NCBI RefSeq assembly: GCF_030552895.1
Contig: NZ_CP130649.1
Location: forward strand, 496,001 to 560,000
Direction of reading: 5' to 3'
Length of the DNA stretch: 64,000 nucleotides
From: Tatumella ptyseos
GTDB lineage: Bacteria > Pseudomonadota > Gammaproteobacteria > Enterobacterales > Enterobacteriaceae
A program made the position numbers and the translations under genes. Numbering within the stretch: position 1 is the stretch's first letter; each line of letters begins with the position of its first letter. Shown in pieces: positions 8,158 through 17,477 of the stretch. The notes below the pieces were generated by a model. It was not told the DNA's origin. It saw only the letters and a program-made list of their open reading frames with translations, and ran no database searches.

Positions 8158-10437
8158 CTATACGGGTTCCGTTTCACGCAGCACTAACTTGACCGGTAAG
8201 GACTTATAAGCCGGGGTTCCGCTTTGCTTGTCGCGATAACTTAACGGGATAAGAATATTGGCCTCAGGGTAGTAGGCGCCTACAGAACCTTTGGCAATAG
8301 CATATTCAATCACAGTGATCTGCTCCATCTTAGCCTCGCAATCAGTTAACGCGGTCACGATATCCACGACATCGCCATGTTCTAACCCTTGCTCACTCAT
8401 ATCTTCTGGGTTCATAAACAGCACATCTCTCCGCCCGAATACACCTCGATAGCGGTCATCTAAGCCATAAAGCGTGGTGTTATATTGGTCATGGCTGCGT
8501 AAGGTGATTAAACGAAAGACTGGCTGCTCGGTCAGCGCGTGATCTTCATTCAGCCCCGAGTAGACCATAAAGTGCGCCCGACCAGAGGGCGTGGGCCATT
8601 GACGCTGAGTCGGCGGTAAAGGCATGCGAAAACCACCTGGTTGTTCAATACGTTGGTTGTAGTGTGTAAATCCGGGGATGGTGGCCTCAATGGCATCGCG
8701 GATACGCGCATAATCCTCGACATAATAGGCGTAGTTCACCCGAGAGTGGGGTAAGGTCGCTTGTGCGATTCCGGCGACTATTGCGATTTCTGATAATAAC
8801 GCGGGAGAGGCGGGTTTTAACTTACCAGCGGAGGCATGCACCATCGACATACTGTCTTCCACCGTAATCGATTGTCGACCTGTGGCTTGCTTGTCAATTT
8901 CCGTGCGCCCTAAACAAGGCAGGATTAGGGTTTCTTTCGCCACTAGCAGGTGGCTACGATTGAGTTTAGTCGCAATGTGGACACTCAGTTCTAATTCCTT
9001 GAGTGCTGGGAAGCAGTGTTCGGGATCGGGAAGCGCGACAGCGAAGTTCCCGCCCAAACAGACCAAGGCCTTGGATTCTCCACGAATAATCGCCTCCATC
9101 GCTGCTGCAGCATCGTGGCCGTGTTCACGTGGTGCACGTATCCCAAAGAACTGGTCCAGATCCTGTAAGAAACGTTCAGTGGGTTTTTCAGAGATCCCTA
9201 CGGTTCGGTTACCTTGAACATTTGAGTGTCCGCGTAGTGGGCAGATCCCCGCGCCAGCTTTACCAAAGTTACCGCGCATCAACAGCAAACTCGCAATTAG
9301 CTGTACGTTTTCGGTACCGTGCTCATGCTGAGTAATACCCATACCGTAGGTGATAATAGTGGCTTTGGAGTTAGCATAATGTTCAGCGACACGAGTAAGC
9401 TGGTCGAGGGTTAATCCACTGGCTGACTCAATGGCTTTCCAGGAAGTTGCACGAAGATCCTCAGCAAATTCTTCGAAACCAAGCGTATGTTCGTCGATAA
9501 AAGGATGATCCAGTATATCTCGATTGACGGCATCCATCTCTAATAACGCTTTAGCAATACCTTTTAACGCTGCGGCATCCCCCCCTGCTTTAACTTGATA
9601 ATAGGACGAGGCAATATCCGTCGATTGATAAGTTGCCATCTCTATGGGGTTTTGTGGATCAGCAAAGCGTTCTAACGCACGTTCTTTCATCGGATTGAAG
9701 ACGATAATCGGCACGTTTCGGCGAGCCGCCTCATGTAGCGTTCCCATCATTCTTGGGTGATTCGTACCAGGATTATGGCCGATTGAGATAATAAGTTCAG
9801 TTTTATCAAAGTCTTCCAGAGATACAGTCCCTTTACCAATACCAATGGAGTGAGGCAATCCAACGCTCGTCGCTTCGTGGCACATATTCGAGCAATCAGG
9901 AAAATTATTACAGCCGTATTCGCGGATCATCAGTTGATAAAGATAAGCGGCTTCGTTAGAGGTCCGCCCAGAAGTATAGAATTCAACCTGTTTAGGTGAC
10001 AAAGTCTGTAGGGTTTCCCCAATAAGGCTAAAGGCCTGTTCCCAACTGACAGGTTTTAAGGTATCGGTGTCCGCATCATAGCGCAGGGGTTGAGTGAGGC
10101 GGCCATAGCCTTCAAGTTCATAATCACTACGGGTGAGTAGGGTACTGACTGGGGTCTTACTCAGAAATTCAGCGGTAACACGTCGTGAAGTGGCTTCCCA
10201 AGTGACGGCCTTGGCGCCGTTTTCACAAAATTGGAAGGTGGAATGATGATTTTTGTCTGGCCAAGCACATCCTGGGCAATCGAAGCCATCGGGTTGATTG
10301 GTATTGAGTAGTGCTTTCGGCGCAACTAAGGTGTCCATCTGCGTTTTAACGGCAATCGCAGTAGCCTTCAATGCCCCCCAGCCGCCAGCCGGACCGTTAT
10401 AAGAATGAATACCAGGAACTTTACGCTTGGTCGACAT
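8158..10437 (-). CDS. ydeP: YdeP-family molybdopterin oxidoreductase (formate dehydrogenase-like)
   Basis: The 759-residue product is a cytoplasmic member of the FdhF/YdeP group of molybdenum enzymes. Cys54 and Cys57 (CPGCAWPD) open the N-terminal domain, followed by molybdopterin-binding regions such as GHNPGTNHPRMMG and RGHSNVQGNRTVG. Length equals E. coli YdeP, which has been linked to acid resistance, although its reaction is not established. I choose the ATG at 10437, with GGAG six bases upstream; a second ATG 12 bases earlier overlaps that ribosome site. No fdhD or electron-transfer partner gene is adjacent. The gene stands alone between a DoxX gene and the dehydrogenase operon, all on the minus strand. 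Confidence 0.85.
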   Translation of the reverse strand: MSTKRKVPGIHSYNGPAGGWGALKATAIAVKTQMDTLVAPKALLNTNQPDGFDCPGCAWPDKNHHSTFQFCENGAKAVTWEATSRRVTAEFLSKTPVSTLLTRSDYELEGYGRLTQPLRYDADTDTLKPVSWEQAFSLIGETLQTLSPKQVEFYTSGRTSNEAAYLYQLMIREYGCNNFPDCSNMCHEATSVGLPHSIGIGKGTVSLEDFDKTELIISIGHNPGTNHPRMMGTLHEAARRNVPIIVFNPMKERALERFADPQNPIEMATYQSTDIASSYYQVKAGGDAAALKGIAKALLEMDAVNRDILDHPFIDEHTLGFEEFAEDLRATSWKAIESASGLTLDQLTRVAEHYANSKATIITYGMGITQHEHGTENVQLIASLLLMRGNFGKAGAGICPLRGHSNVQGNRTVGISEKPTERFLQDLDQFFGIRAPREHGHDAAAAMEAIIRGESKALVCLGGNFAVALPDPEHCFPALKELELSVHIATKLNRSHLLVAKETLILPCLGRTEIDKQATGRQSITVEDSMSMVHASAGKLKPASPALLSEIAIVAGIAQATLPHSRVNYAYYVEDYARIRDAIEATIPGFTHYNQRIEQPGGFRMPLPPTQRQWPTPSGRAHFMVYSGLNEDHALTEQPVFRLITLRSHDQYNTTLYGLDDRYRGVFGRRDVLFMNPEDMSEQGLEHGDVVDIVTALTDCEAKMEQITVIEYAIAKGSVGAYYPEANILIPLSYRDKQSGTPAYKSLPVKLVLRETEPV

Positions 10438-10556
10438 GAGTGACTCCATTAGGCTAGGGGATTGGTTTAATTATAGGCGCCTAATGATGTCAAGCAAGGG
10501 GGTGAAGTGTGTCGATACGTGAAGGGGAGTGAGAGCATCTCCTTCCCCCTAGCCAA

Positions 10557-10973
10557 TTACTCTTTAGAAAGGCTGTATTTTCCAGCACCAATTAGCATAA
10601 CGACCAGACCGCCGACTAAGTAAAGCGCCTCGGTCTCCAATGCCCAGGCCCCCACGTCGGTGGTATGCCAGAAGTTAGCGCCAGCAATAAGTATTACGGC
10701 AAACACCATGTTAATGGCATAAATAAGTCCAGCCACCCGAGTAAAGAGCCCAAGGATAATACAGAGTGGAGCGACGATCTCTCCAAGGTAAGCACCGTAA
10801 GCCAAGAAGCTTGGAAAGTGATGGGCCGCAAGGATTGGCGCAATCCACGATACACCGTGCGTTAACTTGAAATATCCGTGGAATAGCATTAACCCCCCCA
10901 GTAATACTCTGAGAAGTAAACGCCCAGCATTGGGGTGATCCACAGCATGATTGAATTTAGTGAGTAGTGTCAT
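10557..10973 (-). CDS. DoxX-family integral membrane protein
   Basis: The 138-residue product has four hydrophobic helices and the DoxX hallmarks GRLLLRVLLGGLMLFHGYFKL at the first helix (here abbreviated from residues 15-35) and GAYLGEIVAPLCIILG in the middle. DoxX proteins are poorly understood; some support thiosulfate:quinone oxidation and others redox defence. The start at 10973 has AGGAGA seven bases upstream; a longer reading from 11003 lacks such a site. It precedes ydeP on the same strand with a gap of about 120 bp, so joint transcription is possible but not shown. Confidence 0.8.
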   Translation of the reverse strand: MTLLTKFNHAVDHPNAGRLLLRVLLGGLMLFHGYFKLTHGVSWIAPILAAHHFPSFLAYGAYLGEIVAPLCIILGLFTRVAGLIYAINMVFAVILIAGANFWHTTDVGAWALETEALYLVGGLVVMLIGAGKYSLSKE

Positions 10974-11261
10974 CACAGCATCTCCTGTTGAAAAACCAAT
11001 CATAAGGCGAAATAGTTACGTGATGAAATTGAATAAATTTGAATATGATAGAAAAAAAATTTGTTCTAAATTCAATAAGTAATTAATTGAGGGTTAAAGA
11101 GTCAGTGTTTTGTATTAGGTATCAGCCAATTTATTTTATCTAGCGTTCGCGGTTAAACCGACACTAAAAGCTATGATGCTGATCATCTTATAGGGAGAAA
11201 AACCGTCGTATGATGATTGTCTTATCTTTTAAGGCTAGGTTCTCAAGGAGAAAACGCCACT

Positions 11262-12026
11262 ATGTCTCAACAGGTTAGGTTAGAAAGCATTGCTAATTTT
11301 CGTCAATTAGGAGGGCTGATTGGGGCGAAGGGGAAAAAAGTTCGGCCAAATTGTTTATTTCGCTGTAGTGCGTTGGACCGGCTTACAACACAGGATGCTG
11401 AGCAATTAGCCCGTTTAGCAGGTGTTACTATTCTTGATTATCGTGATATTCATGAAGCGAAGGCGAAACCTGACCAGATTATCACGGCAGCAAATTATCT
11501 TAATATCCCTGCCAACCCCCCTGATCTTGCCGTCGATGCGAAGGTAGTTGAATTCTCGCCGCAGGCAATTGAAGCATTGGATGTTGACCGCTTTATGACC
11601 CAGCTCTACCAGCAATTACCCTTTAATAATCCGGCTTGGCATCAGTTGATTGCTACGCTGAGTCATCCTGAAACTAATACGGTTATTCAACACTGTGCAG
11701 TGGGTAAAGATCGAACGGGTATCGGCTGCATGATTACCCTATTGCTGCTGGGTTGTGATGAATCAGTGATCATCAATGATTATTTAGCGACCAGTGGTAG
11801 ATTAACGGGGCTAGGCCATCAGGCTTTGGCGCAGTGGCCAGCAGAGGTTAGTAACAAAGCTCGACAAAACTTTCAAATTTTACTCTCGGTTGATAAAGCT
11901 TGGTTAACGGCAGCATTTACTGCTATCAAGCAGCGTTATTCAAGTTTTGAACAGTGGCTGGAACAGGAATATGGCGTTACCGCATCGCAACGCCAAGCGA
12001 TACAAGATAAGTGGCTAGAAGCTTAG
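11262..12026 (+). CDS. Protein tyrosine/serine phosphatase (PtpB/COG2365 type)
   Basis: The 254-residue product carries the HCxxGKDRT phosphatase signature, with the nucleophile Cys145 and Arg151. The N-terminal NFRQLGGL motif and DYRD (59-62) are typical of the atypical tyrosine phosphatases related to mycobacterial PtpB. Some relatives dephosphorylate lipids or nucleotides, so the substrate is open. The start ATG at 11262 follows AAGGAG. Its last 4 bp overlap the end of zinT on the other strand. It lies alone; the 258 bp upstream (11004-11261) are AT-rich with no clear promoter. Confidence 0.82.
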   Translation: MSQQVRLESIANFRQLGGLIGAKGKKVRPNCLFRCSALDRLTTQDAEQLARLAGVTILDYRDIHEAKAKPDQIITAANYLNIPANPPDLAVDAKVVEFSPQAIEALDVDRFMTQLYQQLPFNNPAWHQLIATLSHPETNTVIQHCAVGKDRTGIGCMITLLLLGCDESVIINDYLATSGRLTGLGHQALAQWPAEVSNKARQNFQILLSVDKAWLTAAFTAIKQRYSSFEQWLEQEYGVTASQRQAIQDKWLEA

Positions 12027-12667
12027 TGATGGATCATATCTTCAATAATGTCTTTCTCCATCATCTGGTAAGGAAAGTAAGTTGGCCAATGATGGAGCTC
12101 ACTAAATAACGCCTGCTGGGAGTCATTACCTAAGAAAATATGGAAATGATCAGAGTGATGCGGCGCGATTCGATGATCGCTGAATTGTAAGTAACGCGGT
12201 GCTTTGGAGGCCGGATCACGGCATTCGAACAGATACCGCACTCCGCGTTTACCTGAAGGATATGTCAGGATCTGATGGCCCGCACTCTGGTAGTGACAGG
12301 AGGTTTTATTCTGACCTTGTATAAATTCGACCTGTCCGTTCTCGATTTCGATACTATCGATATCTGTCTGATAACCGGTTTGATAGTATTGTGCAATCTC
12401 ATTTTCAGATTTATGTTGAGCGGCTGCTTTGGCTTTGAATACCGGTGCTAATGCTCCTTTTTGTAATAACGGATAAACGGATTGCCAGACACCATCCCAA
12501 TCAGAGAGAGGACGGTCTGCAACCTGCTGATCACTGAACTCACCTTGCGAAATCTTTTTATCTTCTGCGCTCATAACATGGCTATGACTGCCATGTGCCC
12601 AGACTGCGTTAGGTGTACTACAAAGTAAGGCCAAAACTAGCCCTTTTTTCAGAGGTGTGAATGCCAT
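12023..12667 (-). CDS. zinT: Periplasmic zinc-binding protein ZinT
   Basis: The 214-residue product has a signal peptide (cleavage after about AVWA, residue 24), then a His-rich N-terminus (HGSHSH) and the ZinT lipocalin-like domain. The metal-binding HHSDHFHIF motif near residues 170-178 is intact. ZinT binds zinc or cadmium in the periplasm and helps pass zinc to the ZnuABC importer under starvation. The ATG at 12667 has AAGGG six bases upstream. A long palindrome with a Zur-like core directly precedes the gene and covers that ribosome site, which supports control by zinc. The 3' end overlaps the phosphatase gene by 4 bp in convergent orientation. Confidence 0.95.
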   Translation of the reverse strand: MAFTPLKKGLVLALLCSTPNAVWAHGSHSHVMSAEDKKISQGEFSDQQVADRPLSDWDGVWQSVYPLLQKGALAPVFKAKAAAQHKSENEIAQYYQTGYQTDIDSIEIENGQVEFIQGQNKTSCHYQSAGHQILTYPSGKRGVRYLFECRDPASKAPRYLQFSDHRIAPHHSDHFHIFLGNDSQQALFSELHHWPTYFPYQMMEKDIIEDMIHH

Positions 12668-12673
12668 GGTAAA

Positions 12674-12718
12674 CCCTTAGTTATGTTTTGTTATAATATA
12701 ACATAAAATAACTAAGGG
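12674..12718 (-). promoter_or_regulatory. 45-bp palindrome with Zur-like core upstream of zinT
   Basis: The centre, TGTTATAATATAACA (12689-12703), is a perfect 15-bp palindrome that agrees with the core of the enterobacterial Zur site. The symmetry continues outwards to CCCTTAG...CTAAGGG, giving 20 of 22 matched arm positions around the base at 12696. The outer arm contains the zinT ribosome-binding site (AAGGG, minus strand). The site therefore could act as a DNA operator for one or two Zur dimers and, if transcribed, as an RNA hairpin over the ribosome site. Confidence 0.8.
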
Positions 12719-12778
12719 GTTATTAATATAATATTTCTTGTTGAGCTTCTCTTATTAAGGATTGATTGAGATATGAAC

Positions 12779-12805
12779 TAAAACGGCTACCTTTGAGTAG
12801 CCGTC
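12779..12805 (-). terminator. Rho-independent terminator of proP
   Basis: Read on the minus strand, ACGGCTAC-TCAAAG-GTAGCCGT forms a perfect 8-bp stem followed by TTTTAG, 9 bp after the proP stop codon. Confidence 0.8.
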
Positions 12806-12813
12806 TAGTAGGA

Positions 12814-14322
12814 CTAGTGATTAATCTTTGGATGCTGATCGACCAAATTACGTCGTTTTTGTTTCAACTCTTCTATTTCGTGGTCAATATCTTCGATTCG
12901 CTGCTCGATACCATCGTGGTGTTCTTGCAGCAGCTCTTTTGCTTCTTCCAAAGAGGAGGCCGCAGGCGTTCCACCATAAAGCGGCTTGTTAGCCGTCTCA
13001 CGCATGGTAATACCTGTAATCGCACCGATAATACCGACCACCACTAAATACCAACCTGGCATATAAAGGTTACCGGTCGTTTCGACTAACCACGCGGTGA
13101 GGGTAGGGGTAATACCTGCGATCAGAATCGAGATATTGTAGGTACTGGCCAGGGCGCTATAACGAACCTCGGTCGGAAACATAGCGGGGAGTGTCGAAGC
13201 CATCACACCAATCAGACAGTTAAGAATAATGGCTTGGATTAAGAGACCAAAAAATAGTGCCACTAAACTGTGCTGTGTGATCAGCATAAAGGAAGGAATC
13301 GAGAATAATACCATTGCAACACTACCGATAATGATAAAAGGACGACGTCCAAACTTATCACTCAGCAGTCCCATGATGGGTTGCACAAAAAGCATGGCGA
13401 CCATGATCACAACGATGATAAATACACCGCTATTTTCCGAGTAGTGTAAGTCGTGGCTTAGGTAGCTAGGGACGTAGGTCAATAGCATGTAATACGCCAC
13501 ATTGGTAGTAATGACGATACCAATACAGGAGATCAGATTACGCCAGTGTTTACGGGCAACCTCTTTAAATGGAACAGAAGGCCCCTCGCTTAATCCCTGC
13601 TTAGATCCTTCTTCCAGTGATTCAACATGTTTTTGGAATGCAGGAGTCTCTTCTAAAGCGTGGCGAAGATACAGACCAATAAAGCCCAGTGGTAGCGCCA
13701 AGAAGAACGGGATACGCCATCCCCAGTCATTAAACGTCTCTTGGCCCAAGATGGCGTTTAAGAGGACCACGACACCTGCCCCACATATAAAGCCAACTAA
13801 GGAGCCGAAATCGAGCCAACTCCCCATAAACCCGCGTTTTCGGTCGGGAGAATATTCTGCAACAAAGATTGAAGCTCCGGTATATTCACCGCCAACTGAG
13901 AATCCTTGTACCATCTTGGCAATTAATAGCAAAATGGGTGCCCAAATACCGATGGTGTTGTAAGAGGGGATAAGGCCAATACAAAAGGTACTAAGCGTCA
14001 TTAATATGATGGTCATCGCAAGAATCTGTTGCCGACCATATTTATCACCCAATCTGCCAAAGAACATTCCGCCAATCGGACGAATGATAAAAGGAACGGA
14101 GAAGGTGGCGAGTGCAGCGATGATTTGAATACCTGGTGATGCATGAGGGAAGAACACTTTACCCAATACCGTGGCGACATAGCCATAGACACCAAAGTCA
14201 AACCATTCCATGGCGTTCCCTAATGCGGCGGCAGTAATTGCTTTTTTGAGTCGACTGTCGTCAATAATGGTTACATCGCTCAGGCCGATAGGTTTTACTT
14301 TTTTTCGTTTAATTTTCAGCAT
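12814..14322 (-). CDS. proP: Proline/betaine:H+ symporter ProP
   Basis: The 502-residue product is a major-facilitator transporter of the metabolite:H+ symporter family with 12 predicted helices. The conserved loop motif GRLGDKYGRQ sits after helix 2. The C-terminus, about residues 455-495, is a charged coiled coil (ELLQEHHDGIEQRIEDIDHEI region), the feature that tunes osmotic activation in E. coli ProP (500 residues). It imports proline, glycine betaine and other compatible solutes during hyperosmotic stress, which fits a sugar-rich habitat. The ATG follows AAGGAAA. It is a single-gene unit with a terminator downstream and the poxB hairpin upstream. Confidence 0.93.
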   Translation of the reverse strand: MLKIKRKKVKPIGLSDVTIIDDSRLKKAITAAALGNAMEWFDFGVYGYVATVLGKVFFPHASPGIQIIAALATFSVPFIIRPIGGMFFGRLGDKYGRQQILAMTIILMTLSTFCIGLIPSYNTIGIWAPILLLIAKMVQGFSVGGEYTGASIFVAEYSPDRKRGFMGSWLDFGSLVGFICGAGVVVLLNAILGQETFNDWGWRIPFFLALPLGFIGLYLRHALEETPAFQKHVESLEEGSKQGLSEGPSVPFKEVARKHWRNLISCIGIVITTNVAYYMLLTYVPSYLSHDLHYSENSGVFIIVVIMVAMLFVQPIMGLLSDKFGRRPFIIIGSVAMVLFSIPSFMLITQHSLVALFFGLLIQAIILNCLIGVMASTLPAMFPTEVRYSALASTYNISILIAGITPTLTAWLVETTGNLYMPGWYLVVVGIIGAITGITMRETANKPLYGGTPAASSLEEAKELLQEHHDGIEQRIEDIDHEIEELKQKRRNLVDQHPKINH

Positions 14323-14380
14323 AGGCTTTCCTTACGCAATTAAGACCCCGAATAAATCAAAGTTATAAGCATAGACTACT

Positions 14381-14405
14381 CTCCCCAAAGCGTTGCTTTG
14401 GGGAG
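14381..14405 (-). terminator. Hairpin after poxB, probable terminator
   Basis: An 11-bp perfect stem, CTCCCCAAAGC with GCTTTGGGGAG around a 3-nt loop, starts 23 bp beyond the poxB stop codon. The downstream side is not U-rich, so termination strength is uncertain. Confidence 0.6.
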
Positions 14406-14427
14406 TAAACAATTTCTTGCGTGCTAT

Positions 14428-16155
14428 CTACTTACCGAGCTTCTGACTTATTTCGCTACCCACGAAGCTGGCGACATCGGCCAACCGACCATGGAAGAGA
14501 GCTTTAGTGGCGTATAACGCGGTGTCGGCGACTTGCGTTAATGAGATTTCGGGTGGCATCACCAGTTCATTAGGGTGGGTATGAACGTCCAAAAGAGCGG
14601 GGCCGGGGTGGGCCAGAAAACGCGCGATAGACTCTTCTAAAGTTTCAGCTTCAACCACTTTTTGGCTATAAAGACCGATGGCGCCGGCCACTTTGGCAAA
14701 ATTGTCGTTTTTCAGCTTGGTGTAGTGGTCGAGTAAACCTTCGACTTTTTGTTCCAATTCAACAAAATTCAACGAGCCGTTATTAATCACAACCAGTTTC
14801 ACCGGTAAAGCTTCCTGAACCAACGTAAATAGGTCGCCCAATAGCATACTTAATCCGCCATCCCCGCAGAGGGCTATCACTTGTCGTTCAGGATAGGCAA
14901 CTTGTAAACCAATTGCTTGTGGCATGGCATTGGCCATGGTGCCGTGCAGCAAACTGGCGAGAGTTCGACGAGACCCTAAGCTGTCGATATGCCTTAATAG
15001 CCATACCATTGCTGACCCTCCATCGGCGGTAAAAAGGGCATCTTTGGCTGCGTGTTGATTGAGTAAGCTCACCAGATATTGTGGGTGAATAGGGTGCCCA
15101 GTGGCGCGCTGTTCTTCTTTATGGCGACGCTTAACTGACTTCTCGCGTACTTTGGCAATCTGCTGAAAGAAGGTGTCATCATCATGGCTGTTAATCAGAG
15201 GCAGTAGCGCAGTGAGGGTATCGCTAACGCGGCCTACTGCACCGAAGGTGATGGGATGGCGACGGCCCAAATGGGTAGCGTCTTGGTCTATTTGGATGAT
15301 CGTGGCGTGATCGGGATAAAACTGTGACCAAGCAAAGTCTGCACCCAGGAGCAATAAGACATCACACTGCTTAATTGCCTCAAATCCGGCCTCACAGCCA
15401 AAGATACCTGTCATGCCAACAGAGTAAGGATTATCGTATTCGATAAAATCTTTACCACGAGACGTGTTGACGACCGGCGCCTTTAACTTCTCCGCTAAGG
15501 CGACGAGATCATCGTGCGCCCCCTCACAGCCGGCGCCAGCATAGAAGGCGATACGCTTACCTTTATTAAGTAACGCGGCGATGGTCTGCAGTTCGTGAAG
15601 ATTGGGAATCAGTTGGGGCTGTGGCTGCCAAATTGTTTGAGTCACCGCATGGGTCTTGGCTTTACTGATGTCAACAGGGACTACGACCACGGCCACACCA
15701 CGTTGGTTGAGCGCAGCTTGGCAAGCTCGACGGATCACTGCTGGAGCTTGGTCTGGGGTCAAGATTTGTTCACAGAATACTGAGCAGCTTTGATAAACAG
15801 AAAGAAAATCGACTTCTTGGGGGAAGTCATTACCCAGTAATTCACTGCTGATCTGGCTGGCAAGCAGAATAACAGGAGCGCGATTACGGTGGCTTTCAAA
15901 TAGACCATTAATGAAGTGTAATCCGCCTGGGCCGCAGGATCCCGCACAGGCGGTCAGTCTATCCGTCATAAGGGCTTCAGCCCCCGCAGCAAAGCCAGCA
16001 ACTTCTTCATGGCGAACATGGAGCCACTTTATACTGCTACGACTCATTTCGTCGGTAATATAATTGAGCGTATCACCCACTACGCCATAACAGTGTTGTA
16101 CACCAGCTTTTTCAAGCTGTTCAATAATGAGTGATGCCACTGACCGTTCAGACAT
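14428..16155 (-). CDS. poxB: Pyruvate:ubiquinone oxidoreductase (pyruvate oxidase) PoxB
   Basis: The 575-residue product is a thiamine-diphosphate and FAD enzyme that turns pyruvate into acetate and CO2 and reduces ubiquinone at the membrane. Visible features are the N-terminal catalytic glutamate region (VRHEEVAGFAAGAEAL), the central FAD domain and the thiamine-diphosphate motif GDGGLSMLLGD ending at VINN near residue 460. Length is close to E. coli PoxB (572). The C-terminal membrane-binding tail is present but its last residues differ from E. coli. The ATG is preceded by GAGGGTC. It is transcribed alone or as the last gene after the permease 74 bp upstream. Confidence 0.93.
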   Translation of the reverse strand: MSERSVASLIIEQLEKAGVQHCYGVVGDTLNYITDEMSRSSIKWLHVRHEEVAGFAAGAEALMTDRLTACAGSCGPGGLHFINGLFESHRNRAPVILLASQISSELLGNDFPQEVDFLSVYQSCSVFCEQILTPDQAPAVIRRACQAALNQRGVAVVVVPVDISKAKTHAVTQTIWQPQPQLIPNLHELQTIAALLNKGKRIAFYAGAGCEGAHDDLVALAEKLKAPVVNTSRGKDFIEYDNPYSVGMTGIFGCEAGFEAIKQCDVLLLLGADFAWSQFYPDHATIIQIDQDATHLGRRHPITFGAVGRVSDTLTALLPLINSHDDDTFFQQIAKVREKSVKRRHKEEQRATGHPIHPQYLVSLLNQHAAKDALFTADGGSAMVWLLRHIDSLGSRRTLASLLHGTMANAMPQAIGLQVAYPERQVIALCGDGGLSMLLGDLFTLVQEALPVKLVVINNGSLNFVELEQKVEGLLDHYTKLKNDNFAKVAGAIGLYSQKVVEAETLEESIARFLAHPGPALLDVHTHPNELVMPPEISLTQVADTALYATKALFHGRLADVASFVGSEISQKLGK

Positions 16156-16229
16156 GATAGACCCTCAATACACTTTTTGACTAAGTATAGTGCGGGTCTA
16201 CAACTCTGCTTGAGGGGGGGCACTTATCC

Positions 16230-17477
16230 CTAAAAGAGAGGAATAAGATCGAGTTGGCTCCCCACCCAAGCGACGATATTTACCAGACCAAATGCCACCA
16301 CTAACAATATGGCGATCTTCTGACTAATAGGACGGCAATTACCCTGTGCGAAACGAGAATGAGCGTTCCAAGCAAGCAGTGCTGGCGTGAAGAGTGCCCA
16401 GAACGTGGCTAATAATCCCGCATAACCAATCGCCAATAAAAATCCTTGAGGAAATAAGATCGAAGCAATTAAGGGGGGACAGAAAGTGATAAGGGCGGTT
16501 TTGGCGCGCCCACTACGACTATTATCAAAACCAAGCTTATCGGCAACAAAATCAAATAACCCGACAGTCACCCCTAAGAAAGAGCAGATTACGGCGAAGT
16601 GAGAAAAAATATCTAGCAGCAATCCAAGCGATTTTTGAGAAATCCGGTCGTGCATTGCTTGAATCAACGCATGGATATCGCCCCCTTGGCGACTAATCTC
16701 TGGAAAGGCCTGACGCGGGATATTGCCCATAGTGCAGGTTAGCCAGAAGAGATAAATAATTAACGCAAATAAGGTTCCGCCAATTAATGCCCGTTTCACT
16801 TTACGCTCATTACCTTGGTAATAGGTAATTAGCCCGGTGATATTGCCGTGAAAGCCGAAAGAGGCCAGACAGAAAGGGACCACTGCTAACAAGAATGGCC
16901 AATAAGTCGTTGGCTGCTGTACATTTTCTTGCGGTGTTAGGAGCTGGGATAGGTCAATGTGATGAATTAACCCCCCAAATAACATAAAAAAGAGCAGGAG
17001 TTTCGCAACTAAACAGAGGGTAATCAGCCGACTGACCCCTTTAGTCCCTAGCCACACAACGAGCCCCACCACTGCAGTCAGCAATCCCTTCGCTTCAGCG
17101 CTATTAAGTCCAATACCTAAGGAGTTCAACGATTGTTGGTAAACAGGACCGCTGGCTGAAATATAGGCATAAGTTAGGATACCCAATACAAATGTGATGC
17201 TCAATCCATTGAGGCGTCCCCACCATTTAGGCGTGAGCGCTTGGGTGAGCGTATCGTAGCCGGCGCCGAGGGGAAAATGGAGACTGACTTTCATAAACAG
17301 TAGTCCCGATAACAGCATGCAGAACCAACTGATCACTAACATGAGGACTGACCAACTATACCACGCGCCAGCCATCACAACAGGAAGGGTAAACATGCCT
17401 GCACCGGCGACGGTACCGCAAATGATCATGGCTCCCCAGGCACTGGATGGTGACGAGGCCTTTTTGGAATGGGGCAT
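16230..17477 (-). CDS. Aromatic amino acid permease (Mtr/TnaB/TyrP family)
   Basis: The 415-residue product has 11 hydrophobic helices and the family motifs GTVAGAGMFTLPV at the first helix, ILTYAYISASG in the middle and LASFGFHGNITGL near residue 210. These match the H+-driven tryptophan and tyrosine permeases Mtr, TnaB and TyrP. The central and C-terminal parts look closest to TnaB/Mtr, so tryptophan is the likeliest substrate, but this is not certain. The ATG has a strong GAGGAG site. A TATAGT -10 element lies about 35 bp upstream with no clear -35. I found no convincing TyrR or TrpR box. Confidence 0.85.
   Translation of the reverse strand: MPHSKKASSPSSAWGAMIICGTVAGAGMFTLPVVMAGAWYSWSVLMLVISWFCMLLSGLLFMKVSLHFPLGAGYDTLTQALTPKWWGRLNGLSITFVLGILTYAYISASGPVYQQSLNSLGIGLNSAEAKGLLTAVVGLVVWLGTKGVSRLITLCLVAKLLLFFMLFGGLIHHIDLSQLLTPQENVQQPTTYWPFLLAVVPFCLASFGFHGNITGLITYYQGNERKVKRALIGGTLFALIIYLFWLTCTMGNIPRQAFPEISRQGGDIHALIQAMHDRISQKSLGLLLDIFSHFAVICSFLGVTVGLFDFVADKLGFDNSRSGRAKTALITFCPPLIASILFPQGFLLAIGYAGLLATFWALFTPALLAWNAHSRFAQGNCRPISQKIAILLVVAFGLVNIVAWVGSQLDLIPLF

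Noticed and set aside
10470..10493. Minus-strand TTGACA and TATAAT upstream of ydeP
   Set aside because: Both hexamers are perfect, but the spacer is only 12 bp, too short for a sigma-70 promoter. The TAGGCGCCTA palindrome between them is notable but not enough to call a site.
13502..13963. 153-codon plus-strand open frame inside proP
   Set aside because: It is antisense to a fully conserved transporter gene, and its composition is that expected from reading the opposite strand.
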